From contig NZ_BJCF01000042.1 of NCBI RefSeq assembly GCF_005402965.1, positions 1 to 41,258 on the forward strand: DNA of 41,258 bases, in the 5' to 3' direction. Source of the DNA: Dolichospermum planctonicum. GTDB taxonomy: Bacteria > Cyanobacteriota > Cyanobacteriia > Cyanobacteriales > Nostocaceae. Position numbers and translations under genes: made by a program. The stretch's first letter is position 1; the number at the start of each line of letters is the position of its first letter. Under the pieces are notes generated by a model. It had not been told where the DNA came from. It ran no database searches and was given only the letters and a program-made list of their open reading frames with translations. Below are positions 9,133-17,207 of this stretch, one piece after another.

Positions 9133-9450
9133 TTAAACTACTATTATCCGTGCATCATCTCTAGATTTAGCTTTGACTGTAATTTCTACATCAATTCCCA
9201 AAGTATTGAGAAATCTAAACATTCTTTCTAGAGAAAAACCTGTAAGTCTTCCTCTCATTAAAGCAGAAACTTTTGGTTGATCAATTCCTAATAATTCAGC
9301 CGCTTCTGCTTGTGTAATATGACGTGCAATGATAGCATTACTGATTTTTCGTGCTAGTTCTGCTTTTACTAGTATTTCATCTGGGTTGGGTAAACCTAAG
9401 TCAGTAAATACGTTACCGCTACTGGGTTTTATTTCAATATGTTCTGTCAT
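9133..9450 (-). CDS. XRE-family HigA-type antitoxin
   Basis: A 105-residue DNA-binding protein of the HigA2/COG5606 type, which normally neutralises a Gp49-like (COG4679) HigB toxin and represses the shared promoter. The N-terminus MTEHIEIKPSSGNVFTDLG, the helix-turn-helix (about 44-66: ITQAEAAELLGIDQPKVSAL) and the C-terminal FLNTLGIDVEITVK are characteristic and look intact. The ribosome binding site AAAGGA precedes the ATG. The toxin gene should lie directly upstream on the same strand, but only a C-terminal scrap is present. The antitoxin therefore appears orphaned; it might still act as a repressor or protect against a toxin elsewhere. Confidence 0.88.
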   Translation of the reverse strand: MTEHIEIKPSSGNVFTDLGLPNPDEILVKAELARKISNAIIARHITQAEAAELLGIDQPKVSALMRGRLTGFSLERMFRFLNTLGIDVEITVKAKSRDDARIIVV

Positions 9451-9467
9451 GATTATTTCCTTTTCTC

Positions 9468-9581
9468 TTACTGATAAACTTGTTTATAATGCTGTTTTTC
9501 TCTTTCAAGTCTTGCTTCAATTAAGTCAATGTCTTGCTTAGATGTAGCAATACCATGTTTTGATTTTTTCTGGAAGAAGCG
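9468..9581 (-). pseudogene. Remnant of HigB (Gp49-like, COG4679) toxin, C-terminal end only
   Basis: Upstream of the antitoxin, 37 sense codons and a TAA stop are open on the minus strand. They include FFQKKSKHGIATSKQDIDLI followed by EARLEREKQHYKQVYQ. This matches the C-terminal end of COG4679 phage-related HigB toxins, which typically read AFQKKSKxGIxTPKxDIxLI. The frame meets a TAA four codons further upstream (9591-9593), and no start codon or N-terminal toxin sequence was found in any frame up to the mazE promoter. About two-thirds of the toxin, including its usual catalytic core, is missing. The stop lies 17 bp before the antitoxin start, the normal toxin-antitoxin order. Confidence 0.8.
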
Positions 9582-9691
9582 AATCAATAGTTAACAGGCA
9601 TAAAATCCCTTGAATTTCTTGCGTGGCGTGGCTGTATACAAAAAATATTAAGCCCTATCCTAAGTTTACATCATTACTTGCGGCTTTCTAC

Positions 9692-9726
9692 TTGACTATT
9701 TTTATTTATGTAATTACAATGTAAAC
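9692..9726 (+). promoter_or_regulatory. mazEF promoter with palindromic operator candidate
   Basis: TTGACT (9692-9697), 17 nt, TACAAT (9715-9720) is a very good sigma-70 match about 30 bp before mazE. The perfect palindrome TGTAATTACA (9709-9718) overlaps the -10 box, and ATGTAAAC (9719-9726) has an inverted partner GTTTACAT at 9664-9671. These could be sites for autorepression by MazE or MazEF; that is inference. Confidence 0.65.
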
Positions 9727-9751
9727 ACCACCCTATCCCCAAAAACATAAA

Positions 9752-10012
9752 ATGGGTACAGCAATCAAAACCCGAATAGTCAAAATTGGTAACTCCCAAG
9801 GGTTACGCATCCCCAAAACCCTATTAGAACAAAGCGGAATTAACTCAGAAGTAGAAATAGAAGTTCAAGGAAATCATCTCATTATTCGCCCAATTGAACA
9901 AGTCAGAAAGGGTTGGGAAAAAGCATTTATAGAAATGGCAGAAAACCGCGATGATATCTTATTAGATGACATCAACACAACAGAATGGGATGAAAATGAA
10001 TGGCAATGGTAG
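9752..10012 (+). CDS. mazE: MazE-type (AbrB-fold) antitoxin
   Basis: An 86-residue protein with an N-terminal swapped-hairpin AbrB DNA-binding domain (TRIVKIGNSQGLRIPKTLLE, about residues 6-26) and an acidic, probably disordered tail rich in Asp, Glu and Trp (DDILLDDINTTEWDENEWQW) that would wrap around the toxin. It forms a type II toxin-antitoxin operon with the overlapping mazF. ATG 9752 has no strong ribosome binding site. Autoregulation is likely in view of the palindromes in the promoter. Confidence 0.92.
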   Translation: MGTAIKTRIVKIGNSQGLRIPKTLLEQSGINSEVEIEVQGNHLIIRPIEQVRKGWEKAFIEMAENRDDILLDDINTTEWDENEWQW

Positions 10013-10329
10013 TTAACAGATTTGATGTTTTCTTAGTTAATCTTGACCCTACCATTGGTAGTGAAATTAAAAAAACACGCCCTTGCTTAATAATTTCACC
10101 CAATGAAATAAACCATTATATTTCCACCGTAATAGTTGCACCAATGACAACAAAAGGGCAACCATACCCCACAAGAGTAACCTGTCAACTTCAACGAAAA
10201 GAAGGGCAAATCGTACTTGATCAAATTCGCACAATAGATAAAATCCGATTAGTCAAACTTCTCGGTCAAATTACTACAGAAGAACAAAAAGCCGTTTTGG
10301 ATATCTTAGCGGAAATATTTGCAGAATAA
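10006..10329 (+). CDS. mazF: MazF/PemK-family mRNA interferase toxin
   Basis: A 107-residue endoribonuclease toxin of the PemK/MazF family. It shows the N-terminal motif FDVFLVNLDPTIGSEIKKTR, RPCLIISPNE, and APMTTKGQPYPTRV, with residues typical of an active toxin (Arg in KKTRP, Ser/Thr in the second half). The length is normal and no disruption is seen, so it is probably functional. It starts inside the last codons of mazE; ATG 10006 is chosen over ATG 10000 because MVVNRFDVF fits the family. The overlap implies translational coupling to the antitoxin. Confidence 0.92.
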   Translation: MVVNRFDVFLVNLDPTIGSEIKKTRPCLIISPNEINHYISTVIVAPMTTKGQPYPTRVTCQLQRKEGQIVLDQIRTIDKIRLVKLLGQITTEEQKAVLDILAEIFAE

Positions 10330-10394
10330 ATAACCTTCTTCTTCCTTCGTGTGCTTCGCTCCTTCGTAGTTTATTTTTATTCCTCATAAAACCA

Positions 10395-10429
10395 AGACGC
10401 AGAAAACGCCTTTCGCGCCTTTTGCGTCT
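10395..10429. terminator. Hairpin between convergent mazF and pyk
   Basis: AGACGCA (10395-10401) pairs with TGCGTCT (10423-10429), and the inner CGC (10407-10409) with GCG (10415-10417). The hairpin lies between two convergent genes and may terminate both, although neither side has a clear T-run. Its arms belong to the same GACGCAAAGGCGC-type repeat family noted elsewhere in the window. Confidence 0.45.
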
Positions 10430-10496
10430 CTGCATGAAATGTTTTCAAAACCCAAAAATTAAAAATCCAAAATGATTTTTTTGAATTTTTAATTGT

Positions 10497-12266
10497 TTAA
10501 GTTCCCACCGCCCCAGAGTAAATCAAACCTCGCTGTATATCTAAAGTTAAAATCGCACCGTCTTTAATTACCTGTGTTGCTTCCTTCACACCCAGAATTA
10601 CTGGTACACCTAAACGTAAACCGATAACTGCGGCGTGACTAGTGAGACTATCTTCCTCAGTAATAATCCCCCCAGCTTTGCGAATTGCTTCTACAAAATC
10701 GACACCTGTGCGGGATGCTACTAAAATATCACCGGAATTAAAATTACTGGCATCCATAGCATTATGAACTACCCTAGCACGTCCACTGACTGAACCTTGA
10801 CCTAGACCAATTCCCTGGCCGAGTATAGCAGTTACCACTTCCACCTTAATCAAGTCTGTTGACCCAGAAACCCCCTGAAGTGTACCAGCAGTCATTACTA
10901 CTAAATCACCTTCCGTTAAGAGGTTTTTTTCTTGGGCTACATTGATAGCGGCTTGGAACGTCTGACCAGTGGAAGGTAATTCTAAGACTAAAAGCGGTCT
11001 TACGCCCCAGACCATCTGTAACTGTCGCGCTACGTTAACATGGGGTGTAATTGCTAAAATTGGTGTTTTCGGACGGAATTTAGAAACATTGCGGGCTGTA
11101 GCTCCAGTTTGTGTTAAAGTCATAATTGCTGCTGCGCCCAAATTTTCCGCAATTTGACCAACTGCTTGACTAATAGCATTGGGAATAGAGGGTTTATTAT
11201 CTCGTGACTGACGGGAGTTGGGGTTTTGTGCGTACTCCTGTTCCATGCGTTCTGCTATCCTGGCCATGGTCGCTACAGCCTCCACAGGAAAACTACCGAC
11301 GGCGGTTTCATTGGAAAGCATGACAGCGTCTGTACCGTCTAAAATCGCATTAGCGACATCGGATACTTCCGCACGAGTGGGACGGGGGTTACTGACCATG
11401 CTATCTAGCATTTGGGTAGCGGTAATGATGGGAATACCCAAGCGGTTAGCCGTAGCAATTAGCCGTTTTTGTAGTACGGGTACATCTTCCGCTGGTAATT
11501 CCACCCCTAAATCACCTCTAGCGACCATGACACCGTCACACAAAGACAGAACTGCCTCCATTTGTTCAATGGCTTCGTGTTTTTCGATTTTAGCAACTAC
11601 AGGGACACTTTTACCGGTGCTGGAAATTAGTTCTTTAATTTCGATGATATCCTGGGGATTACGGACAAAGGAAAGTGCTACCCAATCAACACCCTGGTCT
11701 AGACCAAACATCAGATCCTCGCGGTCTTTGTCGGTCATGGCTTTAATGGATAAGTAAACTCCCGGAAAATTAACACCTTTGTTGTTGGAAAGTTTACCTG
11801 GAACTGTGACGCGACAGTGTAAATCACCTTTTTCGCGGTTGATGTCCTCTACCACCATTTCGACTTTACCATCATCGAGGAGGATTTTTGCACCCGTGGG
11901 AACTTCATCGGCTAAGTAATCGTAAGTGACACAACTTATTTCTTGAGTTCCTTCTATGGGGCGATTTGTCAAAGTGAAGCGATCGCCCTTGCCTAAGATT
12001 ATAGAACCATTTTCAAACCGACCCAAACGGATTTTGGGACCCTGTAAATCTTGTAGAATTGCTACTGGTCTATTTAATTCAAAAGCAGTTTGCCGAATTA
12101 ACCGAATACTACGCTGATGATCAGCATGAGTTCCGTGGGAGAAGTTGAGTCTAAGGGTTGTAGCACCCGCTTCAATAATTGCTTTCAGCATTTCTGGGCT
12201 ACTGGTAGCAGGTCCAATAGTAGCAACAATTTTAGTTCGGCGCTGAGAATCTCTTAATTGCGTCAT
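10497..12266 (-). CDS. pyk: Pyruvate kinase with C-terminal PEP-utilising-type domain
   Basis: This enzyme transfers phosphate from phosphoenolpyruvate to ADP, the last glycolytic step. The 589-residue protein has the start RRTKIVATIGPATSSPEML, SHGTHADHQ, the catalytic lysine region VPVVAKIEKHEAI and the family signature GVMVARGDLGVELPAEDVPV. It is about 110 residues longer than the classical enzyme. The extra C-terminus (about 485-589) resembles the mobile phosphohistidine domain of PEP synthase/PPDK, with LTSHAAVIGLRLGVPVILGV. This fused form is known in cyanobacteria and Bacillus. The gene stands alone, with its 3' end facing mazF. Confidence 0.97.
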   Translation of the reverse strand: MTQLRDSQRRTKIVATIGPATSSPEMLKAIIEAGATTLRLNFSHGTHADHQRSIRLIRQTAFELNRPVAILQDLQGPKIRLGRFENGSIILGKGDRFTLTNRPIEGTQEISCVTYDYLADEVPTGAKILLDDGKVEMVVEDINREKGDLHCRVTVPGKLSNNKGVNFPGVYLSIKAMTDKDREDLMFGLDQGVDWVALSFVRNPQDIIEIKELISSTGKSVPVVAKIEKHEAIEQMEAVLSLCDGVMVARGDLGVELPAEDVPVLQKRLIATANRLGIPIITATQMLDSMVSNPRPTRAEVSDVANAILDGTDAVMLSNETAVGSFPVEAVATMARIAERMEQEYAQNPNSRQSRDNKPSIPNAISQAVGQIAENLGAAAIMTLTQTGATARNVSKFRPKTPILAITPHVNVARQLQMVWGVRPLLVLELPSTGQTFQAAINVAQEKNLLTEGDLVVMTAGTLQGVSGSTDLIKVEVVTAILGQGIGLGQGSVSGRARVVHNAMDASNFNSGDILVASRTGVDFVEAIRKAGGIITEEDSLTSHAAVIGLRLGVPVILGVKEATQVIKDGAILTLDIQRGLIYSGAVGT

Positions 12267-12685
12267 GGGCTGGGTTGAAGATTTTTGGAGTCTACCGGGG
12301 AATTTATCGTCATCTTTGCTTATACCATTTGAGATTTAAGATTTTGGATGATGAAAGACTGACAGTATCAGCAATTCATTTTTCCATTGATCACCATCAT
12401 TTTGCAAATTGGTATGAATTAAACGAACTGTCTTTTTTATTAACTGCTAAATCAATGTTACAGGCAGTCAGGGAGGTAATTATGGTATAAATTTGATATC
12501 GTACATTGGCAACAGTCCTCTCAGAGAGTTTTTTATCTAAAAGCACTGGTTTAGCCAAGAATCATAGCCTCATTTATTGACCCTTCAACAGAACTGTAAA
12601 TAAATCTTGCTTTACATAACTTTACTCTTAACTAAGATTAATAGTATGATCCGTAAAGATTGATGATTAATTAAAGGAGTTAATA

Positions 12686-13567
12686 ATGCTCACGTCGGAG
12701 GCACAAAAGCCACTGACAATTCCCCCCAAAGAACTTTTATCACCTCCTGGTGATTTTAACCCCACGCTGCTGATGTTTTTAGTCGTAGTGATGATGTTAG
12801 TTTTATCTAATTTTGGGTATTGGTTGTGGGAATGGCCTCATTGGTTGTGTTTTAGTATCAATACACTAGCACTCCATTGTTCAGGAACAATCATTCATGA
12901 TGCTTGTCACCAGTCAGCCCATCGGAATCGAATTGTTAATGCTATCTTAGGCCATTGTAGTGCCTTAATTCTCGCCTTTGCTTTTCCAGTATTTACACGA
13001 GTACATTTGCAGCATCATGGTAATGTTAACCACCCTAATGATGACCCAGATCATTATGTTTCGACAGGTGGACCCCTGTGGTTAATTGCGGTGAGATTTT
13101 TGTACCATGAGGTATTTTTCTTCCAAAGAAGATTATGGCGTAATTATGAACTACTAGAATGGTTTATTAGTCGCTTAATCATCATTACTATTGTTTATAT
13201 TTCTGTCCAATATCATTTTTTGGGCTATATTCTTAACTTTTGGTTTATTCCGGCTTTTTTAGTAGGAATAACTTTGGGGTTATTTTTTGATTATTTACCC
13301 CACCGTCCGTTTGTAGAAAGAAATCGCTGGAAAAATGCCCGGGTTTATCCAGGTAAAGTTCTCAATATCCTGATTTTAGGTCAGAATTACCATTTAATTC
13401 ATCATCTGTGGCCTTCGATTCCTTGGTATAATTATCAACCGGCTTATTATTTAATGAAGCCGTTATTGGATGAAAAAGGCAGTCCCCAAACTTCCGGGTT
13501 ATTGCAGAAAAAGGACTTTTTTGAATTTGTCTATGATATTTTCATAGGTATTCACTTTCATCACTGA
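12686..13567 (+). CDS. crtR: Beta-carotene hydroxylase (fatty-acid-desaturase-like)
   Basis: A 293-residue membrane di-iron hydroxylase of the cyanobacterial CrtR type, which hydroxylates the rings of beta-carotene (to zeaxanthin) or of related carotenoids. The three histidine boxes are HDACH (71-75), HLQHH (107-111) and HLIHH (236-240, followed by LWPSIPWYNY). Membrane segments flank them (about 28-48, 55-70, 155-200). The start has an excellent ribosome binding site, AAAGGAG seven bases before ATG. An upstream promoter is possible near 12620-12650, but no convincing -35 box was found. It is convergent with the glycosyltransferase gene. Confidence 0.93.
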   Translation: MLTSEAQKPLTIPPKELLSPPGDFNPTLLMFLVVVMMLVLSNFGYWLWEWPHWLCFSINTLALHCSGTIIHDACHQSAHRNRIVNAILGHCSALILAFAFPVFTRVHLQHHGNVNHPNDDPDHYVSTGGPLWLIAVRFLYHEVFFFQRRLWRNYELLEWFISRLIIITIVYISVQYHFLGYILNFWFIPAFLVGITLGLFFDYLPHRPFVERNRWKNARVYPGKVLNILILGQNYHLIHHLWPSIPWYNYQPAYYLMKPLLDEKGSPQTSGLLQKKDFFEFVYDIFIGIHFHH

Positions 13568-13610
13568 TTTAGCGCAGTTTATAGCAGAATTATGTAAGCT
13601 GTTATGCTGC

Positions 13611-13668
13611 CTGGGGAAAACTAAGTTACGCTTTATTTAGTAACGAAGCGTAAAAATACTTTCCCCAG
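13611..13668. repeat. Compound palindromic element (symmetric hairpin)
   Basis: CTGGGGAAA (13611-13619) pairs with TTTCCCCAG (13660-13668), and inside it TTACGCTT (13626-13633) pairs with AAGCGTAA (13646-13653). Both arms share the same centre, with a symmetric 6x6 internal loop and a 12-nt apical loop. Weaker outer complementarity (TTATG at 13602-13606, CATAA at 13675-13679) extends it. This looks like a palindromic repeat unit or a structured RNA rather than a simple terminator, since no T-run follows. Confidence 0.6.
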
Positions 13669-13721
13669 CGATGCCATAATCCCCGACATAAAGGTGAGGG
13701 TAGTGTAAAAAAATCACAAAA

Positions 13722-13747
13722 ACCCCAGAAGTTGGTGCTTCTGAGGT
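13722..13747. terminator. Bidirectional terminator candidate
   Basis: ACCCCAGAAG and CTTCTGAGGT form a stem with one mismatch around the loop TTGGTG. On the minus strand it is followed by a T-rich tract (TTTTTGTGATTTTTTT), which suits the upstream GT4 gene. On the plus strand only a weak AT-rich tail follows. Confidence 0.6.
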
Positions 13748-13944
13748 ATAAAGAGTTTTAGGCACGATTGAGGATAATAGTTATCTGGTGATCAATTTGG
13801 AGTAGGAAATCTTGAGAATGATCACAAGATAGCTTTATCAATATCTCAAACTAAGAACCTAAAAGCCCACAGGTCAACTACTTAAATACTTTAGCAGAGC
13901 TATTTCTATTTCAGTAGCCAAATTGGCGTTTGTTTGAGTTTGAT

Positions 13945-15201
13945 TTAGACATCTACCTCTCGGCGGATATTCACTAATTCATAAAGCTTATTTTCAAACT
14001 TTTGGGTACAAGCTGACCAATCAAATTCCAGAATTGAGGGACGAGCTTGTTGAGTTAATTGATTTTTGAGGTCAGGATTTTCAAGAATTGTAATTACTTT
14101 TTGGGCAAAATCTCTAGGGTCATTGGGTGCTGCTAGAAAACCATTAACCCCAGAAATAACCTGTTCAGCAGTTGAAGGAGCGACAACAGCCACTACAGGT
14201 GTTCCAGAAGCTAAAGCTTCGTTAGTTGTAGTGCAGAAATTTTCGGTGATAGAAGGGTTAACAAATATATCTGCTTTTGCAAACCAACCTAAGAGTTCCT
14301 TACCATGAGATTCACCCCAAATAGTAACACCATGGGGGAAATTTTGAGCGCGACGACGAATTTCTGCATCCAAAGGACCGCTACCAACAATTACTAAATG
14401 AACATCAGGAATTTTGGCAGCAATGAGAGGATAAATATCTAATAGTTGACTGACATTTTTTTCTGCGGTAATGCGTCCCACAAATAAGATAGTTGGACGT
14501 TGATCATCAGGAATTGGATCATGACAAATATTGCGGGGATGAAATTTTTGACAATCAATTCCTTGATAGGGGAGATATTCACTTCGTTGAGCTTTTAATT
14601 TTTGGTATTTAGCTAGCTGTTCACGGGAAGAAAATAAACTTAAATCATAAGTTTCACTAAATTGTTTAACTAAAATTGGTAGCAGAGGACGCACTAAATT
14701 AAAAACTGTATTACCGAAATAATATTGGATATAGGCAATGATATCTGTATGGAAAATTGAAATAATGGGCGTGTTTGTTTTTCTGGCATATTCTACTCCC
14801 ACAGAACGGCCATAACCTTGTAAAAAACCAGAATATAAACCTCTCATTTGTGGGGCTTCTTCGACAACAATAATATCAGGTTGAAAGTGAGTGAGTAATT
14901 TTGTATCACTCCAATGACGATAGTTTAATGGTTGGGGTAAAGATTTATAAAATATCAGTGGTTCTGTCGGAAATGAATAAGCAGAAAAATTAATAAATGT
15001 TTCTAGTTCTTCAATTCCTGTCATGGGACGCTTACCAACTTGTGGCGGGTATTGATCATTAATTTCTGGGTGAACTAGAAAAACCTCATGTCCTTGTTTT
15101 AATAACCAGTGAACTCTTTGATGAACAGCCACAGAAACTCCTGTTAAGAATGGAGCGTATAATCCTGTAAATAAGGCAATACGAAGAGGTTTTTTGTTCA
15201 T
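13945..15201 (-). CDS. hglT: GT4-family glycosyltransferase, HglT candidate
   Basis: A 418-residue GT-B glycosyltransferase: an N-terminal acceptor domain starting LRIALFTGLYAPFLTGVSVA, then a GT4 donor domain (about 210-385) with PTILFVGRITAEKN, VGSGPLDAEIRRRA and the EX7E motif ENFCTTTNE. GT4 enzymes retain donor configuration. That fits the alpha-glucosyl linkage described for the main heterocyst glycolipid of Anabaena PCC 7120, made by HglT (All5341). It is the last gene of the minus-strand run containing hgd homologues, similar to the 7120 layout as recalled, so HglT is a reasoned assignment, not proof. The start ATG 15201 (MNKKPLRIALF) is chosen; an open frame extends 26 codons upstream but looks non-coding. 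Confidence 0.68.
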   Translation of the reverse strand: MNKKPLRIALFTGLYAPFLTGVSVAVHQRVHWLLKQGHEVFLVHPEINDQYPPQVGKRPMTGIEELETFINFSAYSFPTEPLIFYKSLPQPLNYRHWSDTKLLTHFQPDIIVVEEAPQMRGLYSGFLQGYGRSVGVEYARKTNTPIISIFHTDIIAYIQYYFGNTVFNLVRPLLPILVKQFSETYDLSLFSSREQLAKYQKLKAQRSEYLPYQGIDCQKFHPRNICHDPIPDDQRPTILFVGRITAEKNVSQLLDIYPLIAAKIPDVHLVIVGSGPLDAEIRRRAQNFPHGVTIWGESHGKELLGWFAKADIFVNPSITENFCTTTNEALASGTPVVAVVAPSTAEQVISGVNGFLAAPNDPRDFAQKVITILENPDLKNQLTQQARPSILEFDWSACTQKFENKLYELVNIRREVDV

Positions 15202-15299
15202 GATTATGAGGTGATATTTCTTGAAAATTTTGAATTGGGGAATTTTAGATATTGAAGCGTTAAAGCGAAAATAGAACATCTAAAATTTCCCCTATTTCC

Positions 15300-16559
15300 C
15301 TAAAGAGAAGCTTTTGGATCAATTGGTTGATCTAACCATTGGTAAGGACGATATTCAATTAACTGAATATTTTCACGTCCTTGAATGCGATAAGTAAGTC
15401 CCCGCCAAGTAATAGTTGATGTCCAGAAGGAAGATAAGATTATTAATCCATAAATCCACTGTGTTAAAGGGATAACTATTAACATTTTGAGGATAATTAA
15501 AGGCGATAACTTGGGTATTTTTTTACCTTGATTATGTAAGATATGATGTATTGCTACTTCCATCAATAGCATGAGTAAAACTAAACCAATGGTGTAGGAA
15601 ATGTAAGAGCAAAATAATAAAAATGCAGCGTACCATTGAGACTGAAGCAGGAGATAGAAAATGATGATGATGACTAGATTTGGTACGATAATACTAGAAT
15701 ATGCTTCACTAATTATGGCTAACCAGCCAGGGTGATAAAGTTTAGAACTAATTATTAATCGTTTTAATGATTCTAGTAAGTTACTTAAACTACTTTCTTC
15801 CTGATTTAGCATTAATAAAGAAGGGATAAACTTAATTTGTAACTTTTGTTGTTTGATAAGTTTATGGAGGAGTATATCATCTGTTAACACTTGTCCCCAT
15901 TTATCCAAAAGTTTGATGCGATGTAATACTTCTGTTTTGATAGCTAAAGTTCCACCCCAAGGAATTTGAAAGAGAAACATTTGCACCACCGTAGAAACAT
16001 TACCGGAGTAGCGAACTAATGAACCCCAATAATTACCAGTGGGAACATACCAACGATTTCCTGTTGTTAGACCAACTTTGTCATCAAGAAGAGGAGTGAC
16101 TAATTCTCGTAACCATTGGGGATGAACTACAGTATCAGCATCAATAAAAGCGATAACTCCATAAGCATTATCTAAGTCAGAAACAGCTTGTAATAGAGAA
16201 CTGCATTTCAGACTACAATTATGACGAACCACTCTTAATATGCTAATTTGGACATTAGTTGCACGCAGTTGATTGATTGTTTCACTGGCAATTTTAAAAG
16301 CTGGATCTTTTTGACTATCAATGATCAATTTTAGATCATATTGCGGGTAATTTTGTTGTAAGAGCGATCGCAAACAATGAGGCAAAAATGGATCTGCACC
16401 TCGTAAACAAAGAATTACTGCCGTTTTTGGTAATTTTTCATCTGGTAATAACCGTGGTTTGTATGAACGTAAATACCATAAAAATATTAACGTTAAACAA
16501 CTCTGAATTAACAACCAACCCAACAAAGACTTAGATAGAAATATCATCAAATCTGGCAT
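15300..16559 (-). CDS. GT2/GT21-type membrane glycosyltransferase (ceramide-glucosyltransferase-like)
   Basis: A 419-residue membrane glycosyltransferase: one N-terminal helix (about 8-28), a cytoplasmic GT-A domain (about 45-270) and three or more C-terminal helices (about 283-375). Motifs are AVILCLRGADPFLPHCLRSL, the metal-binding DADT (FIDADTVVHPQWL) and TDDILLHKLI as the third acidic motif. The (Q/R)xxRW motif of ceramide glucosyltransferases is not conserved; the nearest stretch reads SLKRLI, without Trp. The acceptor is presumably lipid. It lies between the GT4 gene (98 bp) and the DUF2141 gene (142 bp), inside the heterocyst glycolipid neighbourhood, so a role in heterocyst lipid or envelope glycosylation is inferred. 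Confidence 0.8.
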   Translation of the reverse strand: MPDLMIFLSKSLLGWLLIQSCLTLIFLWYLRSYKPRLLPDEKLPKTAVILCLRGADPFLPHCLRSLLQQNYPQYDLKLIIDSQKDPAFKIASETINQLRATNVQISILRVVRHNCSLKCSSLLQAVSDLDNAYGVIAFIDADTVVHPQWLRELVTPLLDDKVGLTTGNRWYVPTGNYWGSLVRYSGNVSTVVQMFLFQIPWGGTLAIKTEVLHRIKLLDKWGQVLTDDILLHKLIKQQKLQIKFIPSLLMLNQEESSLSNLLESLKRLIISSKLYHPGWLAIISEAYSSIIVPNLVIIIIFYLLLQSQWYAAFLLFCSYISYTIGLVLLMLLMEVAIHHILHNQGKKIPKLSPLIILKMLIVIPLTQWIYGLIILSSFWTSTITWRGLTYRIQGRENIQLIEYRPYQWLDQPIDPKASL

Positions 16560-16651
16560 TATCTCTATAGTCTCAGATATAACTTAGAGGTCAGGAAAAA
16601 GAGTTAGCATCTATACTTAACTCCCGATTGTAAATTATAAATAAATACAGT

Positions 16652-16683
16652 TCAGTTAAGAATAGAGTTTTAGGCTTAACTAA
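16652..16683 (-). terminator. Hairpin after the DUF2141 gene
   Basis: AGTTAAG (16654-16660) and CTTAACT (16675-16681) are perfectly complementary with flanking TT/AA pairs and a 14-nt loop. On the minus strand the hairpin follows the DUF2141 stop by about 18 nt and precedes CTGTATTTATTTATAATTT. It may terminate or partially attenuate transcription into the GT2 gene. Confidence 0.5.
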
Positions 16684-16701
16684 ACCGTATTAAATTCCGA
16701 A

Positions 16702-17160
16702 TTAAGGATCAAGAGAATACTTCAAAAAGATATTAATTGTAGTATTCTTATCAACTTTAAAACGGGCATCTTTAAACTTAGGTGTGCCAGTGCTGATAGA
16801 AACAATGGGATTTCTAGAAATGCCAAAACCCTCTTCGGGAATCCCGAAAAAGTCTTTATTGAGTTTGTGATCACCATTTTGATCATCAACTACAGCCACA
16901 GCATAATTACCAGGTTTTAATCCAGAAAATACCTGTTTAATGGAATTTCCTGTAATTTTAGTACAGCCACTTTTAACTTCACTTTTAGCATTATCTGGAA
17001 ATCCTTTTTCAGAGTTATAAACTCTCATGCAAATTTCCCCAGTTTGATTACGAATACCATTAACAACTACAGTTAATGATGTTGTTGATTCAGCTTGAGC
17101 TACTTCGGTAAAGCTAATAGTTAGCAAAGTGGCAATGAACAGGTTTACAATTTTAAACAT
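16702..17160 (-). CDS. Secreted DUF2141 domain protein
   Basis: A 152-residue exported protein. The first 23 residues form a signal peptide (FKIVNLFIATLLTISF, cleavage probably after EVAQA). The rest is a beta-rich DUF2141 domain with TSLTVVVNGIRNQTGEICMR, the LKPGNYAVAVVDDQNGDHKL segment typical of that family, and FGISRNP. Its biochemical role is unknown. Its position 47 bp downstream of the hgdA-like gene in the heterocyst glycolipid neighbourhood suggests envelope or periplasmic work in heterocysts, but that is inference. Confidence 0.85.
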   Translation of the reverse strand: MFKIVNLFIATLLTISFTEVAQAESTTSLTVVVNGIRNQTGEICMRVYNSEKGFPDNAKSEVKSGCTKITGNSIKQVFSGLKPGNYAVAVVDDQNGDHKLNKDFFGIPEEGFGISRNPIVSISTGTPKFKDARFKVDKNTTINIFLKYSLDP

Positions 17161-17207
17161 TAGTCAACACTTCCTAATTGTGAAAATTTACCCTTGGAGA
17201 ATTTTAT

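Larger units (their letters stand above)
13568..13944. other. Intergenic region between convergent crtR and GT4 gene
   Basis: No gene is seen in these 377 bp. They hold two structured elements described separately: a large compound palindrome (13611-13668) and a terminator-like hairpin (13722-13747). The rest (13748-13944) is AT-rich without recognisable content. Confidence 0.6.

Noticed and set aside
11218-11757. 179-codon open frame antisense to pyk
   Set aside because: Shadow of the well-supported pyruvate kinase gene in the opposite strand.
12275-12490. 71-codon open frame between pyk and crtR
   Set aside because: TTG start, no ribosome binding site, no recognisable family; lies in the divergent promoter region of pyk and crtR.
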